Shown in pieces: positions 61,486 through 64,000 of a stretch of DNA of 64,000 bases. The translations under genes and the position numbers were made by a program. Within the stretch, counting starts at the first letter, position 1; every line of letters starts with the position of its first letter. The notes under the pieces were generated by a model. The model ran no database searches, had not been told where the DNA came from, and saw only the letters and a list, made by a program, of their open reading frames with translations. The stretch covers positions 186,001 through 250,000 of the forward strand of contig CAKTIE010000001.1 in the NCBI GenBank assembly GCA_934565655.1, given 5' to 3'. The DNA is from an uncultured Oscillospiraceae bacterium (GTDB lineage Bacteria > Bacillota > Clostridia > Oscillospirales > Oscillospiraceae).

Positions 61486-62001
61486 TCAGAAAAAGAACCG
61501 CACGCACCATGCCGCCGCCAGAAAGCCCGCCAGATCCGCCGTCAGCGCGGCGGGGATGGTATAGCGCAGCCTCCGCACGCCTGCCGCGCCGAAATAGACG
61601 GCAATGGTGTAGAAGGTGGTCTCGGTGCAGCCCAGCATCACCGCCGCCGTGCGGCCGATGACGCTGTCCACGCCGTAGGTCTCCATCAGCTCGCTTCCGG
61701 CGGCCAGCGCGCCGCTGCCGCTGAGAGGACGGATCACCAGCAGCGGCGTGGTCTCCGGCGGGATGCCTATGGCCGTCAGCACCGGTGCCAGCAGCGCGGT
61801 GAGCCAGTCCAGTGCGCCGGAGGCGCGGAACATATACACCGCCGTCAGCAGTGCCACCAGATTGGGGAAGATCCGCAGCAGCACCCGCAGACCCTCGGCG
61901 GCGCCGTCGGTCAGGGCGGCGTATACGTCCACCCGCTGCCGCAGGCCCCATGCCGCCACCGCCGCCAGCAGCAGCGGGATCAGAAGGGAGGTCACGTCCA
62001 T
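61486..62001 (-). CDS. spmB: Spore maturation protein B
   Basis: 171 aa nucleoside-recognition (Gate) domain membrane protein. Needed with SpmA for full spore-core dehydration in Bacillus. IRPLSGSGALAAGSELM is the conserved loop. Start at 62001, 1 base after the SpmA stop; the frame upstream overlaps spmA and is not used. Confidence 0.92.
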   Translation of the reverse strand: MDVTSLLIPLLLAAVAAWGLRQRVDVYAALTDGAAEGLRVLLRIFPNLVALLTAVYMFRASGALDWLTALLAPVLTAIGIPPETTPLLVIRPLSGSGALAAGSELMETYGVDSVIGRTAAVMLGCTETTFYTIAVYFGAAGVRRLRYTIPAALTADLAGFLAAAWCVRFFF

Positions 62002-62002
62002 G

Positions 62003-62581
62003 TCAGCGCCTCCATACGGCCTGCAGGCCCCGTGCTGCCAGCAGTCCCGCCGCCACCGACAGCGCAGAGGAGAGCCATACCGCCGGCAGGATGTCGAAGG
62101 GCGCAACGCAGTCGTGGGCGCTGCGGACGGCGGCCACGGTGGTGGGCAGCAGCTGGATGGACGCGGTGTTCAGCACCACAAGGCGGCACAGCTCGTCGCT
62201 GGCCACGCCGCCGCAGCCCTCTGCCATCCGTGTGGCGGCCCGGATGCCCAGCGGCGTGGCGGCATTGCCCAGTCCCAGCAGATTGGCCGACACATTGGCA
62301 CTGACGGCGGCCAGTGTCTCGCTGTCACGGCTGGCCCGGGGCAGCAGCCGCCGCAGCACCGGCCGCAGCAGCCGGGCAAGCTTCTGGCTCAGGCCGCAGC
62401 GGTCCATCAGCGTCATGACGCCGCTCCACAGACAGATGGCGCCCGCCATGGACAGGCACAGCTCCACGGCGGCCTGTGCACCCGCCATAGCGGCGGCGGA
62501 GACGGCGGACAGCTGCCCCGTGATGCAGCCGAACACCAGTGAGAGGATCAGCAGCGCGGTCAAAAAGAAGGGCATTGCCAT
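62003..62581 (-). CDS. spmA: Spore maturation protein A
   Basis: 192 aa membrane protein of the same Gate family: LWSGVMTLMDRCGLSQKLA, NLLGLGNAATPLGIRA and LNTASIQLLPTT are characteristic. GAGGTG lies 8 bases before the ATG. First gene of the spmAB pair; implies endospore formation. Confidence 0.92.
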   Translation of the reverse strand: MAMPFFLTALLILSLVFGCITGQLSAVSAAAMAGAQAAVELCLSMAGAICLWSGVMTLMDRCGLSQKLARLLRPVLRRLLPRASRDSETLAAVSANVSANLLGLGNAATPLGIRAATRMAEGCGGVASDELCRLVVLNTASIQLLPTTVAAVRSAHDCVAPFDILPAVWLSSALSVAAGLLAARGLQAVWRR

Positions 62582-62600
62582 AAAAGTTTCACCTCAATAT

Positions 62601-62630
62601 ACTATATGCACATAGGAGGTGGGAATATTT
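62601..62630 (-). promoter_or_regulatory. Sigma-E-like sporulation promoter of spmAB
   Basis: Minus strand AAATATT (62630-62624), 15-base spacer, CATATAGT (62608-62601), close to the mother-cell sigma-E consensus KMATATT-N14/15-CATACAMT. spmAB is known to be sigma-E dependent in Bacillus. Confidence 0.6.
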
Positions 62631-62662
62631 GTAAAATAATTGGACAAAATGTCGATGCGCGG

Positions 62663-62691
62663 TTGACAAACGGGTAAAAGTATGTCATGAT
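62663..62691 (+). promoter_or_regulatory. Promoter of the AbrB gene
   Basis: TTGACA (62663-62668), 17-base spacer, CATGAT (62686-62691). Confidence 0.7.
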
Positions 62692-62746
62692 GAATGGGCA
62701 GAGGAACTCACACAGTTGTGAGAAGCAGAACAGAGGAGAGGTTTCC

Positions 62747-62989
62747 GTGAAGTCAACCGGTATTGTGCGAAAGGTCGACGAACTGGGACGGATCGTGCTG
62801 CCCATCGAGCTGCGCCGCACGCTGGATATCGCTGAGAAAGATGCTTTGGAGATCTATGTGGATGGCTCCACCATAGTGCTGAAAAAGTACCGGCCCAGCT
62901 GTATCTTCTGCGACAGCAGCAGAGATCTGGTGGTGTACAAGGACAAAAATGTCTGTCCCCGGTGTCTTAAGGACCTGAGAAACAGCTGA
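62747..62989 (+). CDS. AbrB/SpoVT-type transition-state regulator with zinc ribbon
   Basis: 80 aa from a GTG start with GGAGAGG 5 bases upstream. N-terminal swapped-hairpin AbrB domain (STGIVRKVDELGRIVLPIEL, residues 3-47), then CIFC and CPRC forming a short zinc ribbon at the C-terminus. AbrB proteins bind DNA as multimers and often repress stationary-phase genes. It lies divergent to spmAB and may contribute to sporulation timing (inference). Confidence 0.92.
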   Translation: MKSTGIVRKVDELGRIVLPIELRRTLDIAEKDALEIYVDGSTIVLKKYRPSCIFCDSSRDLVVYKDKNVCPRCLKDLRNS

Positions 62990-62994
62990 CGCGC

Positions 62995-63030
62995 AAAAAC
63001 GCTCCCCGCCACATGGCGGGGAGCGTTTTT
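62995..63030 (+). terminator. Terminator of the AbrB gene
   Basis: AAAAACGCTCCCCGCC ACAT GGCGGGGAGCGTTTTT. Confidence 0.92.
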
Positions 63031-63136
63031 ATGCGCCCTGACGGGACGCAGATAAGAGATAAAAGTGAACAGTGAAGAATTTCGGTATGCCGCCAAAGGC
63101 GGCATAATTGGTATTACACGAGGGGAGCCGTGCAAT

Positions 63137-63333
63137 GCCTCGCAGAGTTCGCGCCCGCGCAGTGGAGCGAAGCGGAACAAGTGCCCTTGGGGTACAGGCG
63201 CGAAATATTCAAATTATTTTTTGCCGCGACATGTGCGTGGCAAAAAATACTTCTCGGCCAGCAAGTGTGCCCAAAGGGCGCGCGCAGTCGGCCGCAATCC
63301 TCTTTGGCAATGAAATCGTCAGATTTCATGCCA
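63137..63333 (+). repeat. Interspersed repeat, copy B
   Basis: GCCTCGCAGAGTTCGC, then CCGCGACATGTGCGTGGC, AAATACTTCTCGG, GCGCAGTCGGC and a terminal GAAATCGTCAGATTTC hairpin; the same series as copy A at 18841-18995. Copy B has about 40 extra bases after the first block. It overlaps the last codons and stop of rsmI. The stretch 63065-63120 before it holds a TATGCCGCC/GGCGGCATA hairpin and no gene. Confidence 0.85.
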
Positions 63334-64000
63334 GATTCTTTAGCGCTGCGTCGTACAGGGCGTTGCGGCTCAGCCCCGTGTCATCGGCCACGGCTCGGAC
63401 AGCGTCCTTCAGCCGCATGCCCTCCTCGCGGCGGCGCAGCACCAGCGCCACGCCCTCCTCCAGCGTCATGGCCGGTGCGTCGGACTTTTCACGGCCCGCC
63501 ACCACCAGCACATATTCACCTCTCGGTTCGTTGGCGGCGTAGTGCTCTACCGCCTCCGCCAGCGTCATGCGCATGGTCTCCTCATGAAGCTTGGTCAGTT
63601 CTCGGCACAGGGCGATCCGCCGCTCACCGCCGAAGGCCTCCGCCATGTCGGAGAGCGTGGCACGGAGCCGGTGGGGCGCTTCGTGGAAGATCATGGTGCG
63701 CCGCTCGCCGGTCAGCTCGTGGAGCTGCTCCCGCCGCTCCTTTTTGCCGGAGGGAAGGAAGCCCTCAAAGGTGAAGCGGCCCGTGGGCAGGCCGGACACC
63801 GCCAGCGCGTACACGGCGGCGCAGCAGCCGGGGATGGCCAGCACCTCCACGCCGTTTTCGGCGCACAGCCGCACCAGATCCTCGCCGGGGTCGCTGATGG
63901 CGGGCATGCCCGCGTCGGTCACCAGCGCGCAGGTCTCGCCGTCCAGCAGCCGGGCCAGAATGGCCTGCCCCGCAGAGGCGCGGTTGTGCTCGTGGTAGCT
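63326..64000 (-). CDS. rsmI: 16S rRNA (cytidine-1402-2'-O)-methyltransferase, N-terminus beyond the window
   Basis: 225 codons seen, running in from the right edge. SYHEHN and LVTDAGMPAISDPG are the tetrapyrrole-methylase-fold SAM-binding motifs, followed by VLAIPGCCAAVYAL and FEGFLP. Methylates C1402 in the decoding centre. Stop TGA at 63328-63326 lies within repeat copy B, so the C-terminal residues may have been set by the repeat. Confidence 0.92.
   Translation of the reverse strand, partial: SYHEHNRASAGQAILARLLDGETCALVTDAGMPAISDPGEDLVRLCAENGVEVLAIPGCCAAVYALAVSGLPTGRFTFEGFLPSGKKERREQLHELTGERRTMIFHEAPHRLRATLSDMAEAFGGERRIALCRELTKLHEETMRMTLAEAVEHYAANEPRGEYVLVVAGREKSDAPAMTLEEGVALVLRRREEGMRLKDAVRAVADDTGLSRNALYDAALKNLA

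Overview
The window is about 60% G+C, densely coded, and looks like a chromosome segment of an anaerobic, endospore-forming Clostridia member. The closest fit is Oscillospiraceae and relatives; this is inferred from gene content, not from a search. Evidence: a Wood-Ljungdahl (acetyl-CoA pathway) gene cluster, the anaerobic ribonucleotide reductase NrdD/NrdG, the spore-maturation pair SpmA/SpmB behind a sigma-E-like promoter, an AbrB-type regulator, and interspersed hairpin repeats of the kind seen in gut Clostridia. I see no rRNA, tRNA, CRISPR array, prophage or transposase gene.

Bases 1-23,100 hold the carbon-fixation locus. A first acetyl-CoA synthase gene (acsB copy 1) is followed, on the opposite strand, by a folate operon (folT-folC-amidohydrolase) behind a THF riboswitch. 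A divergent promoter with a structured, cobalamin-riboswitch-like leader then opens a long plus-strand run: a small unknown ORF, metF, a CooC-type Ni-insertion ATPase, acsD, a natural fusion of acsC and acsE, a second acsB, the corrinoid activator (RACo/AcsV), a DUF3786 protein, a trigger-factor-like chaperone without the ribosome-binding domain, a long-form fhs, fchA, folD, a formate channel, a DUF1638-like protein and a zinc-ribbon/5-formyl-THF cyclo-ligase fusion. Together these take formate to methyl-THF, to the corrinoid protein, to acetyl-CoA. The CO dehydrogenase and metV are not in the window.

Bases 23,100-31,400 hold housekeeping and amino-acid genes: prfB, a MATE exporter, a CBS-regulated family II pyrophosphatase, arginine deiminase with an ornithine-cyclodeaminase-like LOR/SDH protein, and an AraC regulator with two HTH modules. 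Bases 31,800-37,800 are a dipeptide/oligopeptide ABC operon (B-C-D-F-A order). Its substrate-binding protein is circularly permuted: the C-terminal lobe precedes the N-terminal lobe behind one lipoprotein signal peptide. This is the most unusual observation here.

Bases 37,800-51,600 are a carbohydrate/polyol region: DeoR and ROK regulators, three zinc-type dehydrogenases, PHP phosphoesterase, PfkB kinase, a cytoplasmic GDPD-type phosphodiesterase, a family 1 ABC sugar importer without its ATPase, a sugar isomerase, MgtC and a HAD phosphatase. Bases 51,600-64,000 hold nrdG, nrdD fused to a glutaredoxin-like domain and followed by a thioredoxin reductase, a MerR regulator with membrane and zinc-ribbon extensions coupled to a CPBP protease, dus, a tandem PII-like protein with a DUF1538 membrane protein, spmAB, an AbrB-zinc-ribbon protein and a partial rsmI. 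At least three families of interspersed repeats sit between genes, often directly at gene 3' ends.
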